A DNA stretch of 64,000 nucleotides from Paenibacillus sp. MMS20-IR301 (GTDB lineage Bacteria > Bacillota > Bacilli > Paenibacillales > Paenibacillaceae), in the NCBI RefSeq assembly GCF_032302195.1, contig NZ_CP135275.1, forward strand, positions 3,906,001 to 3,970,000, given 5' to 3'. Shown here piece by piece: positions 45,358 to 54,263 of the stretch. The notes under the pieces were generated by a model. It was not told the origin of the DNA, searched no databases, and was given only the letters and a program-made list of their open reading frames with translations. Every line of letters starts with the position of its first letter. Positions within the stretch are counted from its first letter, which is position 1. Position numbers and translations under genes: made by a program.

Positions 45358-46356
45358 CTATAAATAGATCTCCGTTTTAAGTTCAGAAGAAGTACGGATA
45401 GCGTCAATCATAAGCATCGGTACGGCAGCGTCTTGGACATGGACATAATCCTGGGAATCCGCCTGAATACACTGATAGAACTTGCGAACAAGCTTGATGT
45501 GCCCCGCGCCGTAATAGAATTTGGACCCGGGCAGCCTGCTGTCCTCCACCCAATGCTCCGCCGGTCCGTCTTCATTTATTTTCCATAAAATATTATCCTT
45601 GATCCTGAATCTGGCCTGCTCCAGGATCACTTCAATCTCAACGCTTGAATTCTCGGCATAGGCATTAGTAGCCCAAAAGATCCCTGTAACTCCGCCCTTG
45701 AACCGGATATGGGCTGATACCGTATCCTCTACTTCAGTGCCGTAATCAAGGAGCTGATCAACAGAACCGCGGATAGATGCGATCTCGCCGCCCAGCAGCT
45801 GCAGCTGATCGAGGACATGAATGGCCTGGTTAATCATCACTCCGCCGCCTGCCTGCTCCATAAGGCCGCGCCAGGGCTTGACGGTATAGTAATCCTTGGG
45901 CCGGGCCCAGGCAACAATCCCTTTGACTCCCTTAACAGCTCCGTATTGTCCTCCTGCGACAATTTGCTGCAGCCGTTCAAAAGTCTCATTGAACCGGTTC
46001 TGCAGGCAGATCCCGATCTTTACCTGTCTGTTCTCCGCTTCCAGCGCAATGAAAGACCGGGCTTCTGCTGCATTTAAGGCCAGCGGCTTCTCTTGGAATA
46101 CGTGAATTCCTGAGGCGGCGCAAGCTTTCGTTACCGGATAATGCAGATAATGAGGCAGACAGATATGTACACAGTCCAGCGTTTCCGTCTCCAGCATCTT
46201 CATATAATCTGTATAGAATGGAACGCCGGGGACTATAGTTGCCTTCGCCTGATCAATATCGCATACGGCAGCAAGCACAATATCCGGATTCGCCTCTATA
46301 GCTGCAATGTGAATAGGGGCTACATCACCAAGCCCAATTACTGCTGCTCTTAACAT
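45358..46356 (-). CDS. Gfo/Idh/MocA-family oxidoreductase
   Basis: This 332-aa enzyme has an N-terminal NAD(P)-binding fold (AAVIGLGDVAPIHIAAIE) and the family motif QEKPL near residue 90. The catalytic His is in GGGVMINQAIHVLDQL. It oxidises or reduces a hydroxyl of a sugar or cyclitol. The next gene starts 11 bp downstream and the previous ends 30 bp upstream, so it is in the middle of the operon. A second paralogue upstream has the same NQA/PH active-site wording, suggesting successive steps or heteromer formation. Confidence 0.92.
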   Translation of the reverse strand: MLRAAVIGLGDVAPIHIAAIEANPDIVLAAVCDIDQAKATIVPGVPFYTDYMKMLETETLDCVHICLPHYLHYPVTKACAASGIHVFQEKPLALNAAEARSFIALEAENRQVKIGICLQNRFNETFERLQQIVAGGQYGAVKGVKGIVAWARPKDYYTVKPWRGLMEQAGGGVMINQAIHVLDQLQLLGGEIASIRGSVDQLLDYGTEVEDTVSAHIRFKGGVTGIFWATNAYAENSSVEIEVILEQARFRIKDNILWKINEDGPAEHWVEDSRLPGSKFYYGAGHIKLVRKFYQCIQADSQDYVHVQDAAVPMLMIDAIRTSSELKTEIYL

Positions 46357-46386
46357 CCTGTCACCTCTGTATGCGGCCTGCCCCTA

Positions 46387-47547
46387 TTATGCCTGGACAG
46401 GCTGCTGCTTCTCTTCTTCAATCCGCTGGTTCAGCTCAGACAGGAACAATTCTTCATCCAGCGGAAGCTCCACCTCGCGGCCCAGCCAGCTGGACAGATG
46501 AATGGCATTGGCCAGAGTCACACCATGAATACCGTCGCTTCCCGGAGCCAGCAGCGGAGTGCCGTCAATTATATTAGCGGCGAAATTGTCCATGACCGCG
46601 ATGTGCTGGCCTCCCCATACACTCTCGAACTCAATCACTTCTTCCGTATATACATCCGATTGATCTCCGCCCATGAAGATTTTCAGCACATCAGCCCAGC
46701 CCATATTCTTGCTCATCTCCGCTTCAGGCGTAAGCAATCTCTTAATGGTCACCTTCTTGCTGTCTTCGACCACAATTTTGCCTTTGTCGCCAAGAATTTC
46801 GAAGCGGTCTGTGCCCATTACGTCATGTGTGCAGGTAATGAATACACCGGTTGCCCCGTTGCCGTAGTCGAACATAGCGGTTACTTCATCTTCAACAGCT
46901 ATATCCCGCTGGAAGCCGTATTTGACATTGGAATATACCTTCTTGGGCATTCCGCAGATCCATTGCAGCAGATCAATCTGATGCGGAGCCTGGTTCACGA
47001 GAACTCCTCCGCCTTCGCCGCCCCAGGTAGCTCTCCATGCGCTTTGGTCATAATATCCCTGAGGTCTCCACCAGCTTGTGATAATCCAGTTGGTCCGGCG
47101 GATATTCCCGATTTCCCCGCTATCGACCCATTTCTTCAACTGTTGATATAGCGGATTGGTCCGTTGATTGAACATGATACCAAAGGTCAGCTCTGGTTTG
47201 GCAGCCGCGAATTCATTAAGCTCCTTAACCTGCTTCGTATATACGCCGGCAGGTTTCTCTACCAGGGCATGAATATTTCTTCTCAGCGCTTCAATGCCCA
47301 TCTCGGGATGAAGATAATGCGGCACACAAGTTACAATCGCATCCACATCGCCGCTTTCCAGCATTTCGATGTAATTGTCATAGAAGGGAACATCCGGATA
47401 CTTCTCAGCCGCCCACTGTTTTTTGGCAGGATCAATATCGCAGATTGCCCCAAGCTCCATCTGTTTTACTTTGCCTGCGGCCAGAAATTCCGCGTAAGAT
47501 CCGCCCTGCGCACCAACACCGATAATGCCCATTTTTACTGTTTTCAT
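46387..47547 (-). CDS. Gfo/Idh/MocA-family oxidoreductase
   Basis: This 386-aa enzyme has a Rossmann motif MGIIGVGAQGGSYAE, EKPAG near residue 95, and the catalytic His in VNQAPHQIDLLQW. The C-terminal beta-sheet dimerisation domain is of normal length. Its start overlaps the stop of the upstream isomerase-like gene by 4 nt, indicating translational coupling. Substrate is unknown. In related gene sets such enzymes oxidise the C3 hydroxyl of glycosides before bond cleavage. Confidence 0.92.
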   Translation of the reverse strand: MKTVKMGIIGVGAQGGSYAEFLAAGKVKQMELGAICDIDPAKKQWAAEKYPDVPFYDNYIEMLESGDVDAIVTCVPHYLHPEMGIEALRRNIHALVEKPAGVYTKQVKELNEFAAAKPELTFGIMFNQRTNPLYQQLKKWVDSGEIGNIRRTNWIITSWWRPQGYYDQSAWRATWGGEGGGVLVNQAPHQIDLLQWICGMPKKVYSNVKYGFQRDIAVEDEVTAMFDYGNGATGVFITCTHDVMGTDRFEILGDKGKIVVEDSKKVTIKRLLTPEAEMSKNMGWADVLKIFMGGDQSDVYTEEVIEFESVWGGQHIAVMDNFAANIIDGTPLLAPGSDGIHGVTLANAIHLSSWLGREVELPLDEELFLSELNQRIEEEKQQPVQA

Positions 47548-48437
47548 AATACGGTTGCCCCGCTTTCGATTTGTTTGAGTATTGCTGTTAAAGCCTCATA
47601 TTGCAGCTTATAACCACCGGCTCCATCCAGTCCCTTGTTATCCTTGATCACGTTCTCCGCTGCTTCCAGCTCCAGATCCTTAAGCGAATCAAACAATACC
47701 AGGTGCGGCTCCAGTGTCAAGAAGCCGGTATAACCGCTGTGAATCGCCTGAGCCAGAATGGACGGAATCTGACCTTCACCTGTACCGCACAGCACATTCT
47801 CATGATCTGTACTTAACGCATCCTTAATATGGATATAGGCGATGTCCTCTTTGAGCAGATTGTAGCAGGCCTGCGTATCTTCCCCGCATTGCACAAAATT
47901 GGCGAAGTCGAAGATAGCTTTAAAGTGCGGCGAATTTACCTCTGCCAGTATCTCTTTGCAGCGCCTGGAAATGTCTCCGTAAATGTCCTTTTCATTCTCA
48001 TGCAGCAAAACTACACCATATTGCTCCGCGATAGCGGCCAGAATCTTAATCTTTGCTATCACTTCATCCCGGTAGCCGTCCGGATTCTGGCCTTTTGGTA
48101 TATAGAAGCTGAAAATACGAATGTACTTACAATTCAGCAGACGGCTGATCCCGCACATTCTGATAAGCATTTCCTGTTGTTTGCGGAAACCTTCTTCGTC
48201 CTGAACAAAGATTTTGCCTATCGGCGAGCCGATCGAGGATACACCGATTCCTGCTGCTCTGAGTCTGGGCAATACACTCTCTTGAATCTCTTCTGCTGTA
48301 AAGTCGCCTACATTTCTGCCGTCGATGCCGCGGAGTGATATGTAGTTCATTCCCAAATTGGCAACCACTTCAAGCTGAGTATTGAAATCAGCCGAAATTT
48401 CATCAGAGAAGCCGGAGATTTCGATTGTTTGCTTCAA
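47544..48437 (-). CDS. Sugar phosphate isomerase/epimerase-like TIM-barrel protein
   Basis: This 297-aa protein of the AP-endonuclease-2 fold shows candidate metal ligands in LLHENEKDIYGD, AIFDFANFVQCGE, YIHIKDA and TLEPH. It is the promoter-proximal gene of the operon. The open frame reaches an ATG at 48464 with no ribosome site. TTG 48437 has GAGGTG 9 nt upstream and begins KQTIEISGF, so it is preferred, though not proven. The upstream region carries the AraC/cre-like module that is also found before the GPH symporter gene. Confidence 0.85.
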   Translation of the reverse strand: MKQTIEISGFSDEISADFNTQLEVVANLGMNYISLRGIDGRNVGDFTAEEIQESVLPRLRAAGIGVSSIGSPIGKIFVQDEEGFRKQQEMLIRMCGISRLLNCKYIRIFSFYIPKGQNPDGYRDEVIAKIKILAAIAEQYGVVLLHENEKDIYGDISRRCKEILAEVNSPHFKAIFDFANFVQCGEDTQACYNLLKEDIAYIHIKDALSTDHENVLCGTGEGQIPSILAQAIHSGYTGFLTLEPHLVLFDSLKDLELEAAENVIKDNKGLDGAGGYKLQYEALTAILKQIESGATVL

Positions 48438-48500
48438 AACATAGCACACCTCACGTTTCTTCATTAATGGATTATTGGTTAATCCTGCTCTCTAATCCCA

Positions 48501-48562
48501 TCTTAATTGAAACCGCTTTTTTACACTCGTAATATTTTGCAAATTATCGTAAAATCAACAAT
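48501..48562 (-). promoter_or_regulatory. AraC/cre-like regulatory module, copy 1
   Basis: Two TTACGA hexamers (plus strand TCGTAA at 48527-48532 and 48547-48552) are direct repeats spaced 20 bp, typical of AraC sites. Next to them is TGAAACCGCTTTTT (48508-48521), a cre-like element with two mismatches. The stretch is nearly identical to 51508-51570. It lies between the isomerase-like operon and the AraC gene. Confidence 0.75.
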
Positions 48563-48610
48563 AATAAAGCTGCGCACATGATTGAAAATCATTCATCTGG
48601 AGGACGCGTA

Positions 48611-49852
48611 ATGTTTACAAGGGAAGATGAGCTGAAGAAGCTGTTTGGATTTGCTTGTGAGTTTTCACGTATGAATACCGTTTTCACCGGTGCCGATACC
48701 GGAATTGAATGGCAGTCCATCCGCAGTCAGACACCGGGTCCTTTACAGCCGTATATCGGGAAATTGCTGGAGAGCCTGCCCCTTGCCCCGCCTAGTTCTG
48801 ATACTAAAATCCTGTTTCACTCCACCCCCTTCCGTATGCATTTTATTTGTGCCTACTTGCTCCACGCAGGCCGTTATCTCGGACGCATTAGTGTTGGCCC
48901 GTTCCTGCTTGAGGTGCTTTCCGCTGATGCGATGAATGAACTCATCTTTAATCATCAGATGCCGATCGGGCTTGCGCCGATGCTGGAGCAGCATTATCAT
49001 TCCCTGCCTTTGCTCAGTAAGGAGAAGGCGCATCAGCTTGCCGATTTTCTCGCCTATCTCGCTTCACACTTTGATGACAGGAATAAATATGATTTCGAGG
49101 GGGCTGTCACCTATAACATCCAGAATCAGTACGTAATTCTCCCGGATACGCTTAAACAAAAGGCTACGGAAGAAGCCATAGCGCTGATCGAACAGAATTA
49201 TGTCACGGAGAACAAGCTTCTGGCAGCTGTCGAAACGGGCAGCATCGAGAAAATTCAGCTGATTGGAAGCGAGATTAATCTCATCACCAGTAAAATCCCT
49301 GACCGCATTCCCAATAATCCGCTGCGTTCCCGCAAGAACCTGGCATTTGTCCTGAATACGCTGCTGCGGAAATCGGCAGAAAAAGGGGGAGTCCATCCGT
49401 TATATATTGACAGCATTTCCGAGAAATTCGCTATACAAATTGAAAAGACTCTGTCCATTCAGCAGCTGCTCGACCTTCAGCAAAACATGTACGCGGAATA
49501 TTGTGCTGCGGTAAGAAAGCTCAGCTTAATTAACTGGAGCCCGCTCATCAAACGGACCATTGAGTATATCCGGCTGTATATTGACCAGGAGCTGAAGCTC
49601 GAAACCATCGCCCGGGCCGTTCATACAAGTCCTTATGAGCTTTCCAGACAGTTTAAGCGGGAAACCGGAGAACCGATCACGGCATACATCAACAAGCTGA
49701 GAATAGAAGAAGCTGTTCCGCTCCTGCAAAATGAATATATGTCGATTACCGATATTGCCCAGATGGTCGGCTTTAGCGATGTCAATTATTTCACGAAAAT
49801 ATTCAAACAGTTAAAAGGCTGTACACCCAGCAAATTCCGCAAACCGGAATAA
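48611..49852 (+). CDS. AraC-family transcriptional regulator
   Basis: The 413-aa protein has an N-terminal sensor region of about 290 residues (no cupin motif; possibly PocR-like) and a C-terminal AraC domain (LETIARAVHTSPYELSRQF, then YFTKIFKQLKGCTPSKFRK). ATG 48611 has TGGAGGA 6 nt upstream; the frame start at 48578 does not. It sits between the divergent isomerase/oxidoreductase operon and the convergent GPH symporter gene. Both targets carry the same direct-repeat module, so this is the likely activator of a two-operon regulon. Confidence 0.9.
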   Translation: MFTREDELKKLFGFACEFSRMNTVFTGADTGIEWQSIRSQTPGPLQPYIGKLLESLPLAPPSSDTKILFHSTPFRMHFICAYLLHAGRYLGRISVGPFLLEVLSADAMNELIFNHQMPIGLAPMLEQHYHSLPLLSKEKAHQLADFLAYLASHFDDRNKYDFEGAVTYNIQNQYVILPDTLKQKATEEAIALIEQNYVTENKLLAAVETGSIEKIQLIGSEINLITSKIPDRIPNNPLRSRKNLAFVLNTLLRKSAEKGGVHPLYIDSISEKFAIQIEKTLSIQQLLDLQQNMYAEYCAAVRKLSLINWSPLIKRTIEYIRLYIDQELKLETIARAVHTSPYELSRQFKRETGEPITAYINKLRIEEAVPLLQNEYMSITDIAQMVGFSDVNYFTKIFKQLKGCTPSKFRKPE

Positions 49853-49855
49853 AAT

Positions 49856-49897
49856 AAGGCTTGCCGTCTGAGTTCTCAGATTCGCAAGCCTTTTTGT
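49856..49897. terminator. Bidirectional terminator
   Basis: AAGGCTTGC pairs with GCAAGCCTT (49856-49892), with an inner TCTGAG/CTCAGA stem, followed on the plus strand by TTTTTG. It serves the AraC gene and the convergent symporter gene. Confidence 0.8.
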
Positions 49898-49911
49898 TGT
49901 TCACACCTGAA

Positions 49912-51330
49912 TTATTGGATTGAATTTCTTTTTTCTGCCAGATCGGCAGCCAATTGCAGCGTACGTTTCTTATTGAGCGGATAAAGGAACATTACAATCA
50001 GGAAGATCACGAACATGATCACCGCCGGCACTAAAGTCGCCAAGGTATGAATTCCGCTCAGCGTGCCGGAAGTTTGGACATCCAGCTTGGAATTGTACCC
50101 GACATAAGCAAGAGCAAAGCCGCCAAGACCGCCGGCAATCGCCTGCCCTACCTTCCGCGAGAAGGAATAGATGGAGTAGATGGTTCCATCCTCGCGCAGC
50201 CCGGTCAAATATTCATGATAGTCAATTACATCCGTTACAAATGCCCAAATAATAAGGTTAAAGAATCCGTATCCAAACATGGCTATGGCCAGAATTCCTA
50301 TAAAAGCGTTTACATGAAGATCAGACAGTATATATAGCAAGCCGTACATTACTGCAGCCAGCAGTATGCCCATGGACGCGGTCTCTTTCTTGCCGAATCT
50401 GGCTACAAGCGGCTTAATCAGCGGTGTCGCCAAGAAAACGGCAGCCGGCTGAATGAAACCTACCAGGCTTAACGCTGTGGTGCTCTTAAAGTAATTTTTG
50501 AACAAGTATACATTGATCGTACCTACCAGCATGAAGCACATCAGGAAGGTCAGCGAGGCCACCAGAATCCACATGAGAGGCTTATTCCTGGCCAATCCCT
50601 TTAGGGTTGCGCTTAATTTAACCTTTTCCCGCTGCGTTTCTGTCTGAACGACCCGTTCTGTCGATAACTTATAGCAGGCTATGTAACAGGCAATGGATAA
50701 AATACCGAAGACGACAGCTGCAAGAATGAAGCGGTTCGCTACTGCTTTGTTATCCACAAAGATAATGAGCGGTCCCACAACATTAATAAGCAGACCAGCC
50801 AGTGATCCACCCAGTGTTCTGAACGTCGACAAGGTTGTGCGCTCAACAGGGTCATTCGTAATTACCGAGGCCATGGATCCATATGGAATATTAACCGTGC
50901 TATACAGCGTTCCCCATAGAATATAAGTTACATATGCGTAAGCCTCATAGAAACCATTAGTCATGCCCGGCAGATGAATAAACATCAATATCCCTGAAAT
51001 TACGAGCGGGAAAGACATTCTGAGAATCCAGGGTTTGAATTTCCCGTGCGCTCCAGCCTTTCTCGAATCAATGAACCGTCCCCAGGTGACATCCGCCACC
51101 GCATCCCATAATCTGGCAACCAGGAACAAACTGCCGACGAACGCTGCACTCAGTCCATAGACGTCAGTATAAAATACCATTAAGAAAGAGCTTACAAGAA
51201 TAAAGAAAAAGTCATTTCCGAAATCCCCGAACATATACCCCAGTTTGTCCCGCAGACCAAACTTTCTTACTGGTTTAAGCGGGCTTGCTGCTGTTTGATT
51301 TACAGTTTCCAGACCGGCATGTTGACCCAT
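49912..51330 (-). CDS. GPH-family glycoside/pentoside-hexuronide:cation symporter
   Basis: This 472-aa permease has about 12 membrane helices and MelB/GPH wording: LGYMFGDFGNDFFFILVSSF at the N-terminus, the cytosolic WGRFIDSRKAG loop, and FVTDVIDYHEYLTG in the second half. GPH proteins import glycosides or uronides with Na+ or H+. The ATG follows GGGGGG with 7-nt spacing. Its upstream region has the twin of the AraC/cre-like module found before the isomerase operon. It probably imports the substrate for those enzymes. Confidence 0.9.
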   Translation of the reverse strand: MGQHAGLETVNQTAASPLKPVRKFGLRDKLGYMFGDFGNDFFFILVSSFLMVFYTDVYGLSAAFVGSLFLVARLWDAVADVTWGRFIDSRKAGAHGKFKPWILRMSFPLVISGILMFIHLPGMTNGFYEAYAYVTYILWGTLYSTVNIPYGSMASVITNDPVERTTLSTFRTLGGSLAGLLINVVGPLIIFVDNKAVANRFILAAVVFGILSIACYIACYKLSTERVVQTETQREKVKLSATLKGLARNKPLMWILVASLTFLMCFMLVGTINVYLFKNYFKSTTALSLVGFIQPAAVFLATPLIKPLVARFGKKETASMGILLAAVMYGLLYILSDLHVNAFIGILAIAMFGYGFFNLIIWAFVTDVIDYHEYLTGLREDGTIYSIYSFSRKVGQAIAGGLGGFALAYVGYNSKLDVQTSGTLSGIHTLATLVPAVIMFVIFLIVMFLYPLNKKRTLQLAADLAEKRNSIQ

Positions 51331-51507
51331 TCATAATCCCCCCGAGATTTTAATTAGAGTTGTAATTCACTTAATTGTTTAGATTATCCGTTGTTTGACG
51401 AATTTTATAACTTGGAGTACAAACGGACTCATCTCAGATTCAAGGCATACTTCACCTCTCTTTTCATCCTTTTTTTGCATCTGGCAGTAGCAACGTTTTC
51501 TATACCG

Positions 51508-51570
51508 AGCTTAATTGAAAACGCTTTTCTTTACTCGTAATATTTTGCAGATTATCGTAAAATACACATT
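51508..51570 (-). promoter_or_regulatory. AraC/cre-like regulatory module, copy 2
   Basis: TCGTAA at 51535-51540 and 51555-51560 are direct repeats 20 bp apart. TGAAAACGCTTTTC (51516-51529) is a cre-like site. On the minus strand a TATAGA -10-like box follows with no good -35, as expected for an activator-dependent promoter. It drives the symporter gene. Confidence 0.75.
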
Positions 51571-51599
51571 AATAAGTTGTGACCGATCACTAAACAAGA

Positions 51600-51634
51600 C
51601 CCGGATCCTATTAAATTAGGATTCGGGCCTTTAG
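51600..51634 (+). terminator. Isolated terminator-like hairpin
   Basis: CCCGGATCCTA pairs with TAGGATTCGGG (51600-51627, one G-T wobble), followed by CCTTTAGAAATTTT. No plus-strand gene lies directly upstream, so it may belong to a leader or a lost gene. Confidence 0.5.
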
Positions 51635-51727
51635 AAATTTTATAAATATTTAAGAATTACCATACATTCTTCTTAAAGAGTTTCCTCTAAGCTAAGTATG
51701 AAAACACGGCTAAGGGGGCTTCACACT

Positions 51728-51865
51728 ATGAAAAAATGGCTGTTTGCCATAGCTTTATTCGCAACATTGGGTTATATCCTGATTACCTGTCTTTACCTTC
51801 CCCTGACCCATAACGGGCAGGCGGGGCAGGATACGGTGGTGCAAGCGCAGGGCAACCGGCAGTGA
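51728..51865 (+). CDS. Small membrane peptide, 45 aa
   Basis: A 45-codon frame starts at ATG 51728 with AAGGGGG about 10 nt upstream. The peptide starts MKKWLFAIALFATLGY, contains one hydrophobic helix (residues 4-27) with a Cys near its end, and has a hydrophilic tail rich in Gly and Gln. Positive N-terminus and hydrophobic core could make a signal anchor. A TTCTTA/TAAGTA promoter-like pair lies upstream with 17-bp spacing. The function is unknown. Confidence 0.6.
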   Translation: MKKWLFAIALFATLGYILITCLYLPLTHNGQAGQDTVVQAQGNRQ

Positions 51866-51903
51866 ATAACATGTCACGGAGTCAGTCATTGCCGCTACTT
51901 TCT

Positions 51904-52470
51904 TCATAGACTGCCTTCAATAACCTCAATATCCCCCGATCCCAGCTCAATCTTCACAGTTCCAGGAGCATCATATTCCTGCCCGGGTCCGGTCACCGTC
52001 CCGTTATTGGTCAGCAGCTGATACTTCCGCTCGAAGGCTTCGGGCACGTACAGCCGCACATCTCCGCGGTTCGATTGAATTACGAGCCGGCTCAGTGTAC
52101 TCATATCGGCCAGATATATATTCATTGTTAATTGGGCGTCGTTAAATTTAGCGACACTGAAGCCGAGATCAGAGACGAAGGAGACGGTCAGCCCCGCGGC
52201 ATCCGGCATGATCTGCTCCATTGTCCGGGCAAAGGATTACGGCAGGCTCCCTTTTACTTCTACCCTGTTCTCCGGACTGCCGCCCGCCATAATATGAATA
52301 TCTATTGCCTGACTGAGGCCTTTGACCACAATTGCCGAAGCTTCCTGTCCAGTCAGACTCCAGCTTCGCTCCACCTGGACCGTCTTCTCATTAGTGTAGC
52401 CCATGATTACAACACCTACAGCCGCCAGCATAAGCAGTATGACTATTACCTTGGCCCGTTTACGCATCAT
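51904..52470 (-). pseudogene. DUF4097-like adhesin-fold protein interrupted by an in-frame stop
   Basis: Two same-frame segments lie end to end. The first (52470-52237) encodes an N-terminal membrane anchor (residues about 7-26) and stops at TAA 52237-52239. The second runs to 51904, ending in repetitive beta-strand wording (LVIQSNRGDVRLYVP, then LGSGDIEVIEG) typical of DUF4097 beta-helical proteins. Five codons separate the stop from the next ATG, with no frame change, so one point mutation explains the break. It follows the ABC permease by 9 bp. Two genuinely separate genes are possible but less likely. Confidence 0.7.
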
Positions 52471-52479
52471 TATGCCTCC

Positions 52480-53202
52480 TTATTTCAGTTCTTCGCCCGC
52501 GAAGCTGATCCAGCTCCAGGCCACAGTCACAAGCCAGATTACTACTCCGCCTATAGCCATCTGAATCCAGTCCGGACGGCTTAATTCAGCAATGCCCAGC
52601 ACCCTGGACAAGTTCCGGAATAACCAATACGGTGACAACCTTCCCGCATCCAGATTCAATTGATGCATAAGAAGACTCAGCAGATTCTCACCCAGAAGGA
52701 CGAGCAGTAAATATAACGCTGTCGGCAGGGCTGCTGCACGCATCAGTGTATAAATCATGAATCCGAGCGACAGCACGATCTCATACAGGATCGTTTGCAG
52801 AATCAGAGGCAGGATTACTTCTCCCGGGTCATAAGCACCTAACAGCAGATATGCAGTGAGGCAAATTGTACAGCTGTACGCTACTACAAATACAGTGCCG
52901 AGTATATACGTTAAGATTAATTTGCCGGCGAAATAGCATTTACGCGAAACCCCTGAGACCAGTACATTATTAACCGTGCGGCTTGTGAAATCGGTCTGCC
53001 AGGTGAACAGGTACACGGGTATGAACATCACCGGCAATACAAGCGTTCCGCTTTTCATCCCCTGCAATATCACTGCAACCGGAGTCTGTTCTCCCGCTGT
53101 CTTGACGAGTACAGCAGCTATACATATGACTGCCAGCGTAATGAGCAGCAGCCGCTTGTTCTTCCATACCCGGTAAATATCCGCCTTCAATAACAGCTTC
53201 AT
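52480..53202 (-). CDS. ABC-2 type permease
   Basis: This 240-aa membrane protein has six hydrophobic segments with a starting MKLLLKADIYRVWKNK. It resembles short LanF/LanE- or BcrB-like immunity permeases. Its ATG overlaps the ATPase stop (ATGA). It lies downstream of an AgrA-like regulator on the same strand, and this arrangement often links self-immunity or peptide export to quorum sensing. Confidence 0.83.
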   Translation of the reverse strand: MKLLLKADIYRVWKNKRLLLITLAVICIAAVLVKTAGEQTPVAVILQGMKSGTLVLPVMFIPVYLFTWQTDFTSRTVNNVLVSGVSRKCYFAGKLILTYILGTVFVVAYSCTICLTAYLLLGAYDPGEVILPLILQTILYEIVLSLGFMIYTLMRAAALPTALYLLLVLLGENLLSLLMHQLNLDAGRLSPYWLFRNLSRVLGIAELSRPDWIQMAIGGVVIWLVTVAWSWISFAGEELK

Positions 53203-54092
53203 AGGGCCACCTTCTGTCCGCCTACTACCTGCAGGAAATAGTCTTCCAGCTCTGTCTGCTGGTACAGAAACCGGTATATGGAAATTCCCGCCTCCAGCAA
53301 GGCATTGCTGATCCGGATACAGATTTCATCTGAGGCTGTGAATTCGAGGTATCTGTCCTTAAGCTGCACGCTGCCTGTAATGTTACCCTGAATTAAAGCT
53401 ATGGCCGCGTTATTATCCGAAGTTTCCAGCAGACGGTAGCCGGTTAGCTCCTTCTGCAGATCTTCGTTTGAGAATTCCTGAATTAATGCGCCTTCATGCA
53501 GAACACCATATCTCGTAGCAACCAGTGCAAGCTCGGCCAGAAAGTGGCTGGAGATCAGCAGCGTTGTGCCCAGCTCCTGATTAATCTTGGTAATCATCTG
53601 CCTGATTTCAATAATCCCCATGGGGTCCAGCCCGTTAACCGGCTCATCCAGGATCAGAAAATCCGGTGCATCCAGAATCGCCAGGCCGATTCCCAGCCGC
53701 TGCTTCATGCCGAGGGAGAAGTCCTTTACCTGCTTGCGCTGCGTATGCTCCAGGCCGATGAAGGCTAATGTATCCGCGATCTTGTCCCGGCTGTAACAAT
53801 TCTTCTGTATACTGCTGTATTTCAGATTCTCCTCTGCTGTCATATCCATATATAACGCCGGGCTTTCAATCACAGCAGCTACCTTCACCTCCGGGCCGGA
53901 AAAGCGAAACTCTCCGGAGCTTGGCGTAATGAGTGTGCTCAAGATGCGGATAAAGGTTGTTTTCCCGGCACCATTTTTACCAATCAGACCGTAAATATCC
54001 CCTTTATAAATCGTCATATCTATATCACGCAGCACATGGGCTTCTTTATATTTTTTGGAGAGCCTGCTTGTCTTCAGCATAATATCTTTCAT
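53199..54092 (-). CDS. ABC transporter ATP-binding protein
   Basis: The 297-aa ATPase has Walker A GKNGAGKTT, signature FSLGMKQRLGIGLAI, Walker B FLILDEPVNGLDP and H-loop SSHFL, as in BcrA-like and lantibiotic-immunity ATPases. It starts at ATG 54092 (MKDIMLKTS) or possibly ATG 54080; GTG 54104 is embedded in the GGAGTG site. The gene is 172 bp downstream of the AgrA-like gene and begins a tight operon with the permease and the broken DUF4097-like gene. Confidence 0.9.
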   Translation of the reverse strand: MKDIMLKTSRLSKKYKEAHVLRDIDMTIYKGDIYGLIGKNGAGKTTFIRILSTLITPSSGEFRFSGPEVKVAAVIESPALYMDMTAEENLKYSSIQKNCYSRDKIADTLAFIGLEHTQRKQVKDFSLGMKQRLGIGLAILDAPDFLILDEPVNGLDPMGIIEIRQMITKINQELGTTLLISSHFLAELALVATRYGVLHEGALIQEFSNEDLQKELTGYRLLETSDNNAAIALIQGNITGSVQLKDRYLEFTASDEICIRISNALLEAGISIYRFLYQQTELEDYFLQVVGGQKVAL

Positions 54093-54263
54093 CTTTTGTA
54101 TCACTCCGTTTGGTTTGTCTTGTTCCTGCTGAAGTGATCATAAGACAATCGCGGCGGTTGATTCGCGGTTTTTCCTGAACGGTCCATTTCATTTCCTGTT
54201 TGACATGACAAGCTCCCCATTCCAGTTAAGGAAATGAGGAGCGTCTTTGCCATTTTCGTTATT

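Noticed and set aside
54105..54263. Hidden AgrD-like peptide between agrA-like and ABC genes
   Set aside because: All frames were read. None has an amphipathic leader followed by a Cys-containing core and an acidic tail. The same holds for 56364-56575.
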